Shown: positions 18,609 through 28,091, counted from the stretch's first letter. The stretch is 64,000 bases of DNA from Nitrospirota bacterium (GCA_016212085.1 JACRHL010000005.1:62001-126000); one strand, 5' to 3'. Program-made: numbers and translations. The notes: a model not told the origin generated them from the sequence alone.

Positions 18609-20681
18609 ATGGGCCGGGAGGACGACTGGCTTGCCCGGGCGGCGCGCCACCACCGGCGCGGCGACCTGAACGGTGCCGTGCAACTGTGCCGCAAGGTGCT
18701 CGCGGCGCGGCCGGACCACCCGGCGGCGCTGGCCCTGGCCGGCCGCCTGCACCTGGACGGGGGTGACCCGCAGGGGGCCCTGCCCTTCCTGCGCCGCGCC
18801 CTGGCGGCGGCACCCAACCAGGCCGACCTGCACCTGCGTGCCGGCCAGGCCCTGAAGGCCGTGGGGCTGGTGGAGGAGGCCATGCGCCACCTGCGGCGCG
18901 CCGTGGCCCTGAAGCCCGACCTGGTGGACGCCCACCGGGAGATCGGCGAGCTGGCCCTGGCCAACCGCCGCGCCGGCGAGGCGGTGCACCACCTGAGCCG
19001 GGTGGCCGCCGCCCGGCCGGACGACGCGGCGGCGGCGGAGCGCCTCGGCCGGGCCTGCCAGCTCGCCGGCCGGCCCGAGGCGGTGGGGGCCTTCGAGCGG
19101 GCGGTGGCCCTGGCCCCGGCCCGGCGCGACCCGCGCCTGCGGCTGATCGCCGCCATGACCGAGTTCGGCCAGGGGCCCCAGGCGGCGCCGCTGCTGGGGG
19201 ATCTGGCCGCCGGCGCGGACGGGGCGGGCGTGTACCGCGACCTGGCGGCGCTGCTGCTGGAGCAGTTCCAATACCGGGCCGCGCGGGACGCCGCGTTGGC
19301 GGCCCTGGAACGGGACCCGGCGGACGACGCCAGCCGTTTCGTGGCGGCGCTGGCCTGCGAGTCGCTGGGGGATTTTGCCGCCGCGCGCGGCCACTACGCC
19401 GCCGTGCGCGCGCCGGACCGCCGCGAGCAGGCCGCCAACAACCGGTTGTTCACCACCTGTTACGACCCGGACCTGACGCCGGACGGCGTGCTGGCGGCCC
19501 ATGCGGAGTGGGGCAGGGCCTGCCAGGCCGACGCGCCGCCGGCGGCACCCCACGGCAACGACCGGGGCCCGGACCGGCCGCTGCGGGTGGGTTACCTGTC
19601 GCCGGACTTCCGCAAGCACCCGGTGTCGGCCTTTCTGGCCTCGATCATCGCCTATCACCACCCGGGGCATGTGCTGGCGCATTGCTATGCGAACGTGGCC
19701 GAGCCGGACGAGGTCACCCACGCCCTGCGCCAGGTCTGCCCGCGCTGGCGCGACGTAACCGGCCGGACGGACGCGGAGGTGGCGGACCGGATCCGCGCCG
19801 ACGGCATCGACATCCTGGTGGACCTGGCGGGCCTGTCCGGCGCCAACCGGCTGCGCGTGCTGGCGCACCGGCCGGCGCCGGTGCAGGTGTCGTACCTGGG
19901 CTATCCGGCCACCACCGGCCTGCCGACGGTGGATTTCCGGGTCACCGACGGGGTGGCCAACCCGCCGCCCACCGGGCGCTTTTACACGGAGCGGCTGGCG
20001 CGCCTCGATGGGGGCTTCTGCTGCTACCTGCCGCCCCCCAACGCGCCGGACCCCGGGCCGCTGCCGGCGCTGGCCGCCGGGCACGTCACCTTCGCCTCCC
20101 TGGTGAACCTGAAAAAGGTCAACGAGCGCACCGTGGCCCTGTGGTCGCGGGTGCTCCAGGCGCTGCCGGAGGCGCGCTTCGCCCTCATCCGCCACACCTT
20201 GAGGCCCGAGGCCAACCGGCGCCGCTGGCTGGAGGCGTTCGCGCGGCATGGCATTGCCCCGGAACGCGTCGACCTGATCTGGGAGCTGCCGGAGCAGGGG
20301 GGCTACCTGGACCACTACCGGCGCGTGGACGTGGTGCTCGACACGCTGCCGTTCTGCGGCCACACCTCCACCTGCGAGGCGTTGTGGATGGGGGTGCCCG
20401 TGCTCACCCTGGCGGGGGACGACTTTGCCGGCCGCATGGGGGCCAGCGTGCTGGGCATGGTGGGTCTGGACGGCTGGGTGGCGGCCACCGAGGGGGATTT
20501 CGCGCGCGTGGCGGGCGACATGGCGCGGGATGTGAGCGGGCTGGCCCGGCTGCGCGCCGGGCTGCGGGCGCGCATGGCGGCGTCCGCGCTGCTGGCGGCG
20601 GAGCCGTTCACCCGCTCGCTGGAGGCGTCCTACCGGCGGATGTGGCGGGCGTGGTGCGCGTCCGGCGAACCGGCCTGCTAA
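18609..20681 (+). CDS. TPR-repeat GT41 (OGT/SPINDLY-like) glycosyltransferase
   Basis: A 690-aa protein. About seven TPR-like helical repeats occupy residues 5-265 (for example DHPAALALAGRLHLDGGDPQGAL). A GT41 catalytic region follows from about 325: VGYLSPDFRKHPVSAF with H337, PVQVSYLGYPATTGLPTVDFRVTD, FASLVNLKKVNERTV and DTLPFCGHTSTCEALWMGVPVLTL. The family transfers a sugar, often GlcNAc, to Ser/Thr of proteins; bacterial members also glycosylate flagellin or adhesins. It is the last gene of the carbamoyltransferase operon. Its acceptor may be the molecule that becomes carbamoylated. Confidence 0.88.
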   Translation: MGREDDWLARAARHHRRGDLNGAVQLCRKVLAARPDHPAALALAGRLHLDGGDPQGALPFLRRALAAAPNQADLHLRAGQALKAVGLVEEAMRHLRRAVALKPDLVDAHREIGELALANRRAGEAVHHLSRVAAARPDDAAAAERLGRACQLAGRPEAVGAFERAVALAPARRDPRLRLIAAMTEFGQGPQAAPLLGDLAAGADGAGVYRDLAALLLEQFQYRAARDAALAALERDPADDASRFVAALACESLGDFAAARGHYAAVRAPDRREQAANNRLFTTCYDPDLTPDGVLAAHAEWGRACQADAPPAAPHGNDRGPDRPLRVGYLSPDFRKHPVSAFLASIIAYHHPGHVLAHCYANVAEPDEVTHALRQVCPRWRDVTGRTDAEVADRIRADGIDILVDLAGLSGANRLRVLAHRPAPVQVSYLGYPATTGLPTVDFRVTDGVANPPPTGRFYTERLARLDGGFCCYLPPPNAPDPGPLPALAAGHVTFASLVNLKKVNERTVALWSRVLQALPEARFALIRHTLRPEANRRRWLEAFARHGIAPERVDLIWELPEQGGYLDHYRRVDVVLDTLPFCGHTSTCEALWMGVPVLTLAGDDFAGRMGASVLGMVGLDGWVAATEGDFARVAGDMARDVSGLARLRAGLRARMAASALLAAEPFTRSLEASYRRMWRAWCASGEPAC

Positions 20682-20691
20682 CGGCGGCCCG

Positions 20692-20705
20692 CCGCCCGCG
20701 GGCGG
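20692..20705. repeat. Perfect G+C palindrome between convergent genes
   Basis: CCGCCCGCGGGCGG forms a perfect 14-base palindrome in the 24-base gap between the GT41 gene and the PilZ gene. It could slow RNA polymerase from both sides, but no T-tract follows, so it is not called a terminator. Confidence 0.4.
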
Positions 20706-21092
20706 TCAGCGGATGCGGGTCTTGAAGCCGATGTGGTTTTCGATCTCGTGCTCCACCAGGTCGTGGTCCTTGGCGTTGAACAGGACCAGCTTGCGCAGGT
20801 GCTGGAAGCTTTCCGGCTCCATCTCGTCGAAGGCGATACCCATCCCCGCGGGCTCGGTGCAGGCCACGTGGGCGTTGGCCTCGATGGTCGTCTTGCCGTC
20901 CGAGAGCACCAGGGTCACATGGCAGGGCGTGTCCGCCGCCAGGTGTTCGCAGGTGAGCACGTACAGGCCGTTCATGCTCAGCTCGCGCGAGCGGCCCTGG
21001 ATGTGCGGGTGGCCGCTGGCACGCACCACCACGTCCATGCGCACCTCGTTGCGGGTGAATTCGCGCGTTTTGATTTCGTCGTGTTCCGACAT
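20706..21092 (-). CDS. PilZ-domain protein
   Basis: A 128-aa protein with a PilZ domain, the cyclic-di-GMP-binding fold. The arginine motif is REFTRNEVR (R14xxxR18), and the second motif is RELSMNG (37-42), a slight variant of D/NxSxxG with Glu first. The last 30 residues form a charged tail. It probably responds to c-di-GMP; no cyclase is encoded next to it, but a kinase with a possible degenerate GGDEF-like tail lies at 49285-51177. It has its own divergent upstream region, shared with the SPOR gene. Confidence 0.82.
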   Translation of the reverse strand: MSEHDEIKTREFTRNEVRMDVVVRASGHPHIQGRSRELSMNGLYVLTCEHLAADTPCHVTLVLSDGKTTIEANAHVACTEPAGMGIAFDEMEPESFQHLRKLVLFNAKDHDLVEHEIENHIGFKTRIR

Positions 21093-21299
21093 GGTCAATC
21101 CCCGTCCTGATGGCAAAACCGGTTGGCCCATCCGTCGCGGGCCTGGGTATCCAGCCCTCTTATCGGCGGTTTCGCCCGGAATCTTTCGTGGGCGCGTTGG
21201 CCCGCCGTCCCTTAAATACGGCAGGCCCCCTGTGGTACATTCAACGGGCGGCGCGCCATCCGCCCGCCGCCGTCCATTTGCCGAAAGGGCACACGGTCC

Positions 21300-22058
21300 A
21301 TGAGCCGCCTGGCCAAGAAAGCCGAGGAAGAACGCACCAACAAGGCCGAACTCCGGCCCTACATACTGGGGGTTGGCGCGGTGGGGACGCTGCTTGCCGG
21401 CATCCTGCTCGCCTCGGGCCGGCAACAGGACGTGGCGTCGCCGGACCTGGAACTCGCCCCCGGGCGCATCCAGGTGGAGGGGGGGGAGCCGGCGCCGGTG
21501 GCCCCCGCCCGCGCGCAACCCGCCGCCGAGGAGCAGCCGCCGCAACCGTCGGTGCGTTTTTACGAGGTGCTGGGTCAGGGCCGGCCGGCCGCCGAACAAC
21601 TGGTGGTGCGCGATCTGCCGTTGCCGCCGCCGGCCGGCACCGAGCCCCAGGCGGCCGACCCCGCCAGCCCCGCCCCGCGGGGGGCGGACCAGACACCGTC
21701 GGCCGCCGCCCCCGCATCCATGCCGCCCGCCGCCGTGTCCGAAGCGGCGGCCAGGCCCGTGCCAAAGCCCGTCCCGGTGGCCACCGCCAAGGCCAAGCCG
21801 GCGGAGCCCGCGCCCTACGCCCTGCAGGTGGCGTCGTTCTCCGAGAAACGCCGTGCCGACGAGCTGGTGAGCCGCCTGTCCGGTTCCGGGCACGATGCCT
21901 ACGCCGTCAAGGTGGACCTGGTTGGCAAGGGCGACTGGTGGCGGGTGCGGGTGGGGCATTTCCCCAACGAGCACGCCGCCAAGTGGGCACGGCTGGACCT
22001 GGTCAAGCTGGGCGTCAACCCCATCGTCGTCCACGACCGTGGCCAGCCCGGCCCCTGA
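21300..22058 (+). CDS. SPOR-domain cell-envelope protein
   Basis: A 252-aa single-pass protein: a charged cytoplasmic N-terminus (1-19), one helix (YILGVGAVGTLLAGILLA, about 21-38), a long Pro/Ala-rich linker (about 55-170), and a C-terminal SPOR domain (YALQVASFSEKRRADELVSRL onward). SPOR domains bind denuded septal peptidoglycan, so a role in division or envelope constriction is likely (FtsN/DedD-like layout). The helicase start codon lies inside its 3' end. Confidence 0.8.
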   Translation: MSRLAKKAEEERTNKAELRPYILGVGAVGTLLAGILLASGRQQDVASPDLELAPGRIQVEGGEPAPVAPARAQPAAEEQPPQPSVRFYEVLGQGRPAAEQLVVRDLPLPPPAGTEPQAADPASPAPRGADQTPSAAAPASMPPAAVSEAAARPVPKPVPVATAKAKPAEPAPYALQVASFSEKRRADELVSRLSGSGHDAYAVKVDLVGKGDWWRVRVGHFPNEHAAKWARLDLVKLGVNPIVVHDRGQPGP

Positions 22059-24069
22059 GCGCGCGCCCGGCGCCGCGGTCGATGCGGTGCTGGGCGCGGG
22101 CGGTCTGCTCGCGGCCCGCTTCCCGGAATTCAATCCCCGTCCCCAGCAGCTGGAGATGGCGCGCGCCGTGGCCGACGCCATCGAGGGGGGGCACCACCTG
22201 CTGGCGGAGGCCGGCACCGGCACCGGCAAGACCTTTGCCTACCTGGTCCCGGCGCTGTTGTCCGGCAAGCGGGTGGTGGTGTCCACCGGCACCCGGCTGC
22301 TCCAGGACCAGGTGTTCGGCAAGGACCTGGTGGCCCTGGAGCGGGTGCTGCCCAACGCCCGCAACGCCTGCGTGCTCAAGGGGCGCAGCAACTACCTGTG
22401 CTTGCACCGCTATGCGCAGGTGCGCGCCCAGGGCCCCGGCGGGCTGATCTCCCGCCACGACCTGGAGCAGCTCGCCGCCTGGGCCGCCGAGACCGAGGTG
22501 GGCGACCTGGCCGAGGTGGCCGACCTGCCCGAGACGCACCCCATCTGGCGCGAGGTGACGGTGACCGCCGAGCAGTGCCTGGGCGGCCGCTGCGCCGACT
22601 TCGAGGCGTGCTTCATCACCCGCGCCAAGCGCCGCGCCATGCGCGCCGACCTGATCGTGGTCAACCACCACCTGCTGTTCGCCGACCTGGGGGTGAAGTC
22701 CGGCGCCTTCGGCGAGGTGCTGCCCCACTACGACACGGTGATCTTCGACGAGGCGCACATGGTGGAGGAGATCGCCACGGCCTTCTTTGGCGTGCGCGTG
22801 AGCGGCTTCCGCATCCGCGACCTGGCCACGGACGTGATGCGCGCCGTGGTGGCCCTGGAACGGGATGACGCCGCGCGGGTGGCGGCGGACGCCCAGCGCG
22901 TGAGCGACCGTTCCGGGCCGTTCTTCGCCCACTTCGGACGCGGCGGGGCCGACCCGGAGGGGGGCCGGGTGCGCTTCCGCCCCGAGGCGCTGGGGCCCGG
23001 CTTCCACCCGGCGGCGGAGGGGCTGGAGGACGCGGCCCGGCTGCTGGCGGTGGCCCTGCAATCGCGGGAGGACCAGAGCGACGAGCTGTACCAGCTGGCG
23101 CGCCGCGCCGAGGCGCTGCATGCGGACCTGGCCCTGCTCCTGGCCCCCCAGTCGCCGGACATGATCTACTGGACCGAGGCGCGCAAGACCGGCTCCGCCG
23201 TGGGCGCCTCGCCCCTGCACGTGGGGCCGCTGCTCAACCAGCACCTGTACGGCCGCGTGAAGAGCGCCGTGTTCACCTCCGCCACCCTGTCCACCGGGGG
23301 CGACATGGCCTACATGCGCGACCGGCTCGGCTTCCGGCCCGCCGGGGTGGAGGCGCCCCCCGAGGACGCGGCGACCCCGCGCCGCGCGCCGGTGCGGGAT
23401 CTGCTGCTGGGCTCGCCGTTCGACTACCCCAGGCAGGCGCTGCTCTACCTGCCGGACCACCTGCCCGCCCCCAAGGAGCCGCGCTTCGCCGAGGCGGTGG
23501 CCTGGGAGATCGGCGAGCTGATGGCCATCAGCGGCGGCCGCGCCCTGCTGCTGTTCACCAGCTACCGCATGATGGAGGAGGTGTACGGGCGCTGCCTGGG
23601 GCGGCTGCCCGGCCGGGTGCTCAAGCAGGGCGAGATGCCGCGCCACAAGCTGCTGGAGGCGCTGGTGGCGGAGGCGCCGGCGATCCTGTTCGCCACCGGC
23701 AGCTTCTGGCAGGGGGTGGACGTGCCGGGCGAGGCCCTGTCCTGCGTGGTCATCGACAAGCTGCCCTTCGCCGCGCCGGACGACCCGGTGCTGGCGGCGC
23801 GGGTGAACGCCCTGCAACAGCAGGGGAGGAACGCCTTCATGGAGTTCCAGGTGCCCATGGCGGCGCTGGCCCTCAAGCAGGGGGTGGGGCGGCTGATCCG
23901 GGGGTTGGACGACCGGGGCGTGGTGGCCATCCTCGACCACCGCATCCGCCGCATGCGCTACGGCCAGGCGCTGCTCGACTCGCTGCCGCCCATGCCGCGC
24001 ACCGCCGAGCGTGCGGATGTGGCGGCGTTCTTCGGCCATTCCCTTGCCGGGGCGCCGGAGCGGCCCTAA
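22039..24069 (+). CDS. DinG/YoaA-type ATP-dependent DNA helicase
   Basis: A 676-aa XPD-like superfamily 2 helicase. Walker A is EAGTGTGKT (57-65), and the Walker B/DEAH box is at about 237-240 (IFDEAHMVEE). An iron-sulfur domain lies between them with likely ligands C121, C180, C185 and C191. Motifs III-VI include TSATLSTGG, LLLFTSYRMMEEV, GSFWQGVDVPG and KQGVGRLIRG. Such helicases resolve replication or transcription conflicts and D-loops. GTG 22039 overlaps the SPOR gene by 20 bases; GTG 22087 is an alternative start with a normal N-terminus. Confidence 0.9.
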   Translation: MASPAPERAPGAAVDAVLGAGGLLAARFPEFNPRPQQLEMARAVADAIEGGHHLLAEAGTGTGKTFAYLVPALLSGKRVVVSTGTRLLQDQVFGKDLVALERVLPNARNACVLKGRSNYLCLHRYAQVRAQGPGGLISRHDLEQLAAWAAETEVGDLAEVADLPETHPIWREVTVTAEQCLGGRCADFEACFITRAKRRAMRADLIVVNHHLLFADLGVKSGAFGEVLPHYDTVIFDEAHMVEEIATAFFGVRVSGFRIRDLATDVMRAVVALERDDAARVAADAQRVSDRSGPFFAHFGRGGADPEGGRVRFRPEALGPGFHPAAEGLEDAARLLAVALQSREDQSDELYQLARRAEALHADLALLLAPQSPDMIYWTEARKTGSAVGASPLHVGPLLNQHLYGRVKSAVFTSATLSTGGDMAYMRDRLGFRPAGVEAPPEDAATPRRAPVRDLLLGSPFDYPRQALLYLPDHLPAPKEPRFAEAVAWEIGELMAISGGRALLLFTSYRMMEEVYGRCLGRLPGRVLKQGEMPRHKLLEALVAEAPAILFATGSFWQGVDVPGEALSCVVIDKLPFAAPDDPVLAARVNALQQQGRNAFMEFQVPMAALALKQGVGRLIRGLDDRGVVAILDHRIRRMRYGQALLDSLPPMPRTAERADVAAFFGHSLAGAPERP

Positions 24070-24134
24070 ACTGAACATCCACCGGTTGTCGCCCCCCGGA
24101 GCCCCGATTGCATTCACCCGTCGCGCCCGATCCC

Positions 24135-24923
24135 ATGAGCAAGACCGTTCCCGCCCTGCCGGGCATCATCGACTCCCACGCCCACCTGAGCATGGAGCCG
24201 CTGGCCGCCGATCGCGAGGCGGTGCTGGCCCGCGCCCGCGCCGCCGGGCTGGCCCACATGCTCACCATCGGCACCACCGTGGCCGAGAGCCGGGCCGCCC
24301 TGGAGGTGGCTCGCGCCCACCCGGAGGTGAGCTGCACCGCCGGCGTGCACCCCCACGAGGTGAACGCCATGACCGAGGGCGACCTGGCCGCCATCCGTGC
24401 CATGGCGGCGGACCCCAACGTGGTGGCCATCGGCGAGATCGGCCTGGACTATCACTACGACCACTCCCCGCGCGACATCCAGCGCCACTGGTTCCGGCGC
24501 CAGATGGAACTGGCCGGGGAACTGGGCCTGCCGGTGGTGCTGCACACCCGCGAGGCGGAGGCGGACACGGCGCAAATCCTGCGCGAGTTCCCGGGCGTGA
24601 CCGGCGTGCTGCACTGCTTCTCGTCCGACCCGTCCCTGGCGGAGACCGGGCTGGAGCTGGGCTACTATGTGTCGTTTTCCGGGATCGTGACCTTCGGCAA
24701 GGCCGAGGCCGTGCGCGAGGCCGCCCGAAGGGTGCCGCTGGAACGCATGCTGGTGGAGACCGACTGCCCCTATCTGGCGCCGGTGCCGTTTCGGGGCAAG
24801 ACCAACGAGCCCGCCTACGTGACCCTGGTGGCCCGGACCCTGGCGGAGATCAAGGGGGTGCCGGTGGAAGCGCTGGTGGCGGCCACCAGCGCGAACGCGC
24901 GCCGGCTGTTCCGGCTGTCCTAG
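24135..24923 (+). CDS. TatD-family metal-dependent hydrolase
   Basis: A 262-aa TIM-barrel hydrolase with the TatD metal-site motifs: DSHAHL, GEIGLDYHYD, VLHTREAEAD, VLHCFSSD and VETDCPYLAPVP. The family includes DNases and D-aminoacyl-tRNA deacylases, so the physiological substrate is uncertain. ATG 24135 (MSKTVPALPGIIDSH) was chosen over an upstream TTG at 24108. Its stop codon overlaps the stop of the convergent dihydroorotate-dehydrogenase-like gene. Confidence 0.9.
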   Translation: MSKTVPALPGIIDSHAHLSMEPLAADREAVLARARAAGLAHMLTIGTTVAESRAALEVARAHPEVSCTAGVHPHEVNAMTEGDLAAIRAMAADPNVVAIGEIGLDYHYDHSPRDIQRHWFRRQMELAGELGLPVVLHTREAEADTAQILREFPGVTGVLHCFSSDPSLAETGLELGYYVSFSGIVTFGKAEAVREAARRVPLERMLVETDCPYLAPVPFRGKTNEPAYVTLVARTLAEIKGVPVEALVAATSANARRLFRLS

Positions 24924-25996
24924 GAGGCGGCCCTCACCCCGCGGCCCTGGCGCCAGGTGGCGGCCAGATAGGGGTCCCACATGGCGCCGGTGGCGCTCAT
25001 CACCGCGTCCACGCCGGCTTTCAGGTAGGCGTCGATGTCCTGGGGGGTCATGATGCCGCCCACGCCCACCACCACGAAGTCGTACTTTTCGTCGTCACGC
25101 AGGCGCACCAGCCGCTGGGCCTGGAGCAGCCCCCGGCTTTTGATGGCGGCGCCGCAGATTCCGGAGCGCAGCCGCCCGGCGCCGGGCAGGGCCTGGGCCC
25201 CGGCCCGGTCCACCACCTCGAGGGACAGGGTGTTGATGCCCGCCACCCCCTGCACGAACGGCGCGCAGGCCCCCACCACCGCCGCCATGGTGGCGGGATC
25301 GGTGTAGTACCCCACCTTGATCATCAGCGGTGTGGACCCCAGCGCCTGGGCGGTGGCGCGGACGATGCCGCGCGCGGTCGCGGGGTCGGTGAAGATGCTG
25401 CCCTCGCCGCTGGTGACGTTGGGGCACGACAGGTTGATCTCCACCACCTGCGCCCCCGCCTCCTGGCACATGGCGGCGGTGCGGGCATAGTCGGCGGCCA
25501 GGTCGCCCGCCCCCGGCGTGCCCACACAGCTGGCGATGAATACCTGGGTGGGCCCGCACGCCTTGCGGGCCCGTTCCATGTCGGCCATCCACACCTCCGG
25601 CGCCTTGCTGGGCATGCCGAAGGAGTTGGTGATGGAGATGTCGGCGAGCGTGTCCGGCGCGTCGCCGGTGGCCACCAGGCGCTCGCCCAGGCGGTTGTCG
25701 GTCAGGTCGCCGGGGCGGTCCAGGAACAGGCAGTTGGGGGCCGGGTGGCAGGCGCGCGGGGCGGAGCGCACGGTCTTGTAGACCGGCAGGTCGAAGCCAA
25801 GCCGCGCGTACAGCGCCACCCAGTTGCTGTTGAGCAGCGGCCCCGCCGCCACGCCGACGGGGGCGCCGATCCGGAAATCCAGGAAGCGGTGGGTCGCGCC
25901 CGCCGGCAGATCGGGCAGGGGACCGTCGAAGAACGGCCCGTCCACGTAGTTGTCGTCGTAGCTCTTGCGGATGTCGTAGGTGGGGGAGAGCGGCAT
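24920..25996 (-). CDS. Dihydroorotate dehydrogenase-like flavoprotein
   Basis: A 358-aa FMN-barrel protein related to dihydroorotate and dihydropyrimidine dehydrogenases. Landmarks are APVGVAAGPLLNSNW, DISITNSFGMPSK, VEINLSCPNVTSGEG (the conserved NLSCPN) and VGVGGIMTPQDI followed by the phosphate-binding C-terminal part. It shows no N-terminal membrane helix typical of class 2 PyrD. True PyrD or another dehydrogenase cannot be decided. ATG 25996 gives a natural N-terminus; a longer frame from 26044 would add 16 residues. Confidence 0.78.
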   Translation of the reverse strand: MPLSPTYDIRKSYDDNYVDGPFFDGPLPDLPAGATHRFLDFRIGAPVGVAAGPLLNSNWVALYARLGFDLPVYKTVRSAPRACHPAPNCLFLDRPGDLTDNRLGERLVATGDAPDTLADISITNSFGMPSKAPEVWMADMERARKACGPTQVFIASCVGTPGAGDLAADYARTAAMCQEAGAQVVEINLSCPNVTSGEGSIFTDPATARGIVRATAQALGSTPLMIKVGYYTDPATMAAVVGACAPFVQGVAGINTLSLEVVDRAGAQALPGAGRLRSGICGAAIKSRGLLQAQRLVRLRDDEKYDFVVVGVGGIMTPQDIDAYLKAGVDAVMSATGAMWDPYLAATWRQGRGVRAAS

Positions 25997-26011
25997 GGTG
26001 GCTATCGTGAG

Positions 26012-26052
26012 AAAAAAGGCCCGGCGCGATACCGATGGTACCATGCCGGGCC
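26012..26052 (-). terminator. Rho-independent terminator of the host-attachment-type gene
   Basis: On the minus strand GGCCCGGC (26052-26045) pairs perfectly with GCCGGGCC (26025-26018) across a 19-base loop. Six T follow directly (26017-26012). It lies 22 bases after the stop codon of the gene at 26075-26509. Confidence 0.85.
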
Positions 26053-26074
26053 CATGCCGGGACAGGACGGGGCG

Positions 26075-26509
26075 TCAGATGCGGGCGGGCAGGTGCTGCA
26101 TCAGGATGTCCGCATCGAGCTGTACCAGATTCTTGTTGATCTCCTGGCTCACCAGGTGGGCAAGGGCGTGGCTGAACTGCTCGCGCAGCATGCCCAGGAA
26201 GGCCGGCGGCGCCACCACCATCAGCTTGTGGAACTGGCCCTGCGCTCGCGCCGTCTCCAGATGGTTGGTCACCTGTTTCGAGAAGGTGATTGCCTCATGA
26301 CGCTTCGGGGGCACCCGCTGACCCACGCCGTGGCGCTCGCCGCCGATGTGGCCGGATGCACTCCCCGGCAGGTCGCTGGTCAGTTCCTGCTCGTGCAGCC
26401 GCCCCTCCGGGTGAATGAACCCCGCCTCCTCCTTCAGCGGCCCGCGGCCGTTCTTGGAAAAAATGCGCGCACGGCTGCTGTCCGCCACCAATACCCACGT
26501 CACACCCAT
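26075..26509 (-). CDS. Host attachment protein family (baeRF-type fold)
   Basis: A 144-aa protein beginning VTWVLVADSSRARIFSKNG, the hallmark of the host-attachment family (PF10116). The C-terminal part (KLMVVAPPAFLGMLREQFSHAL) resembles eRF1-like release-factor domains. The family is named from a plant-associated Rhizobiales protein; its biochemical role is not established and many free-living bacteria carry it. A clear ribosome site (GGAGG, 8 bases before ATG 26509) fixes the start. A strong terminator follows, so it is a single-gene unit. Confidence 0.8.
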   Translation of the reverse strand: MGVTWVLVADSSRARIFSKNGRGPLKEEAGFIHPEGRLHEQELTSDLPGSASGHIGGERHGVGQRVPPKRHEAITFSKQVTNHLETARAQGQFHKLMVVAPPAFLGMLREQFSHALAHLVSQEINKNLVQLDADILMQHLPARI

Positions 26510-26828
26510 GGCAGATCCTCCATTGCGGGGTGAAAGGTTGTCCGTACACCTCAACCATACCATCCGGGGCGCGACGGCGCACAAGCGTTTTATGGGTCGG
26601 AATGATTAAAAAAATCAGTCTGTTTTGGCGCCGGATCAGCCTTGATCGCGGTCCGGCGCGCGGGACGGGTCGAGGCCGGTCACGTCGTGAAACGGCAGCC
26701 CCTCCAGGTGCGCCACCACCGCGCCCCCGCGTGGTTCAAGGGCGGGGGCGCGGCAGCCGATAAGAGGGCGGTCGGGCGCCGGTTCGCAGGCCGGCGGCGT
26801 CCCTGTGCCAACCCGCAGCGGAGGTCGT
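26510..26828. other. Intergenic region between divergent genes
   Basis: This 319-base region separates the host-attachment-type gene (-) from the patatin gene (+). It holds an A-tract flanked by TGATT and AATCA (about 26608-26622). Near the patatin start there is a hairpin with arms CGCCGG (26777-26782) and CCGGCG (26791-26796). No convincing gene, tRNA or riboswitch was seen. Confidence 0.5.
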
Positions 26829-28091
26829 ATGGCCGTAGCCTCGATTTTCGGGGAGCGAGGGGGGAACGCGCGCCGTGGCCCCGGCGCCGGCAAGGTGGCC
26901 CTGGTGCTGTCCGGCGGCGGCATCCCCGGCTGGATGTACGAGATCGGCTGCCTGACCGCCCTGGACGAGTTCTTCGAGGCCGGCTTCTCCAGCAACGACT
27001 TCAACATTTTCGTGGGCACCAGCGCCGGCGCCAACGCCGCCGCGCTGATGGCCAACGGCATCCGGCCGCGCGCCATCTACGACGCGGTGATGGCGGACGA
27101 TGCCTCCCCCTTCAACTTCCGCCGCGAGGACATCTACGCCTTCGGTACCGGCGAGACCTGGCCCACCCTCAGGAAGGCCGGCGCCGCCCTGTTCCGCGCG
27201 TCGCGCCACCTGGCGCTGGGCGTGGTGCGCAAGCGCCGCCGGCCGTCGCTGCTGGACCTGGCGTATGCGGTGCAGGAGATCCTGCCGTCGGGCATCTTCA
27301 CCCTCAAGCCGCTGGAGCGGCACCTGCGCGAGCACCTCTCCCGCGAGCCCTACAGCAACGACTTCCGCACCTTGCGGGGGGAGCTGTTCATCCCCGCGGT
27401 GGACCTGGACCGGGGCGAATACGTGGTGTTCGGCGCCGATGGGTTCGACCGGGTGCCCATCAGCCGGGCCGTGGCCGCGTCGTCGGCGGTGCCCGTCCTG
27501 TTCCAGCCGGTGCGCATCGACGGCGTGGACTATATCGACGGCGGCATCGGCCGGGTGGCCAACATGGACGTGGCCATCCGCCACGGCGCCGGCCTGCTGG
27601 TGGTCATCAACCCGGTGGTGCACCTGGAGAACGACCGGAAGGGCGTGTGCCTGCCCACCTGCCACGGCTTCTGCCGGGGCCTGCGCGACAAGGGCATGAG
27701 CTTCGTGGCCGACCAGGCCATGCGCATCAACACCAGCATCCGCCTCCGGCTGGCCCGGGAGCACCACCGGGCCAGCCATCCGGGCATCGACATCGCCATC
27801 ATCGAGCCCGACCCCAAGGACACCTTCATGTTCACCCAGAACGTGGTGGGCCATGAGGCCCGCAAGGAGGTGCTGCGCTACGGCTACCGGGCGACCGTGA
27901 CCCACCTCGGCCACAACTTCGAGGCCCTGCGCGACATGTTCGGGCGGCGCGGCATCGCCGTGGGGCTGGGCCGTTTCCGCTGGCGCCCCAAGGTCGGCGG
28001 CCTCACGGTGATGGGCCCCAACGAGCGGCAGCGGGTGGCGGATGCGCTGCCGGCGGATGCGCTGCCGGATCCGGCGCGCAAGGTGTCGTAG
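26829..28091 (+). CDS. Patatin-like phospholipase
   Basis: A 420-aa serine acyl hydrolase with the patatin catalytic dyad. The oxyanion-hole motif is SGGGIPG (about 29-34), the nucleophile motif GTSAG has S65, and the DGG motif places the catalytic aspartate at D237. It is soluble by pattern, with no signal peptide, so it acts in the cytoplasm or at the inner membrane face. ATG 26829 follows GGAGGTCGT; an earlier ATG at 26805 lacks this site. The C-terminus carries a 15-base tandem repeat coding ADALPADALP. Confidence 0.85.
   Translation: MAVASIFGERGGNARRGPGAGKVALVLSGGGIPGWMYEIGCLTALDEFFEAGFSSNDFNIFVGTSAGANAAALMANGIRPRAIYDAVMADDASPFNFRREDIYAFGTGETWPTLRKAGAALFRASRHLALGVVRKRRRPSLLDLAYAVQEILPSGIFTLKPLERHLREHLSREPYSNDFRTLRGELFIPAVDLDRGEYVVFGADGFDRVPISRAVAASSAVPVLFQPVRIDGVDYIDGGIGRVANMDVAIRHGAGLLVVINPVVHLENDRKGVCLPTCHGFCRGLRDKGMSFVADQAMRINTSIRLRLAREHHRASHPGIDIAIIEPDPKDTFMFTQNVVGHEARKEVLRYGYRATVTHLGHNFEALRDMFGRRGIAVGLGRFRWRPKVGGLTVMGPNERQRVADALPADALPDPARKVS
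28038..28067 (+). repeat. 15-base tandem repeat inside the patatin gene
   Basis: The unit GCGGATGCGCTGCCG occurs twice in a row without mismatch and in frame, encoding ADALP twice near the protein C-terminus. It looks like a recent slippage duplication. Confidence 0.9.
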
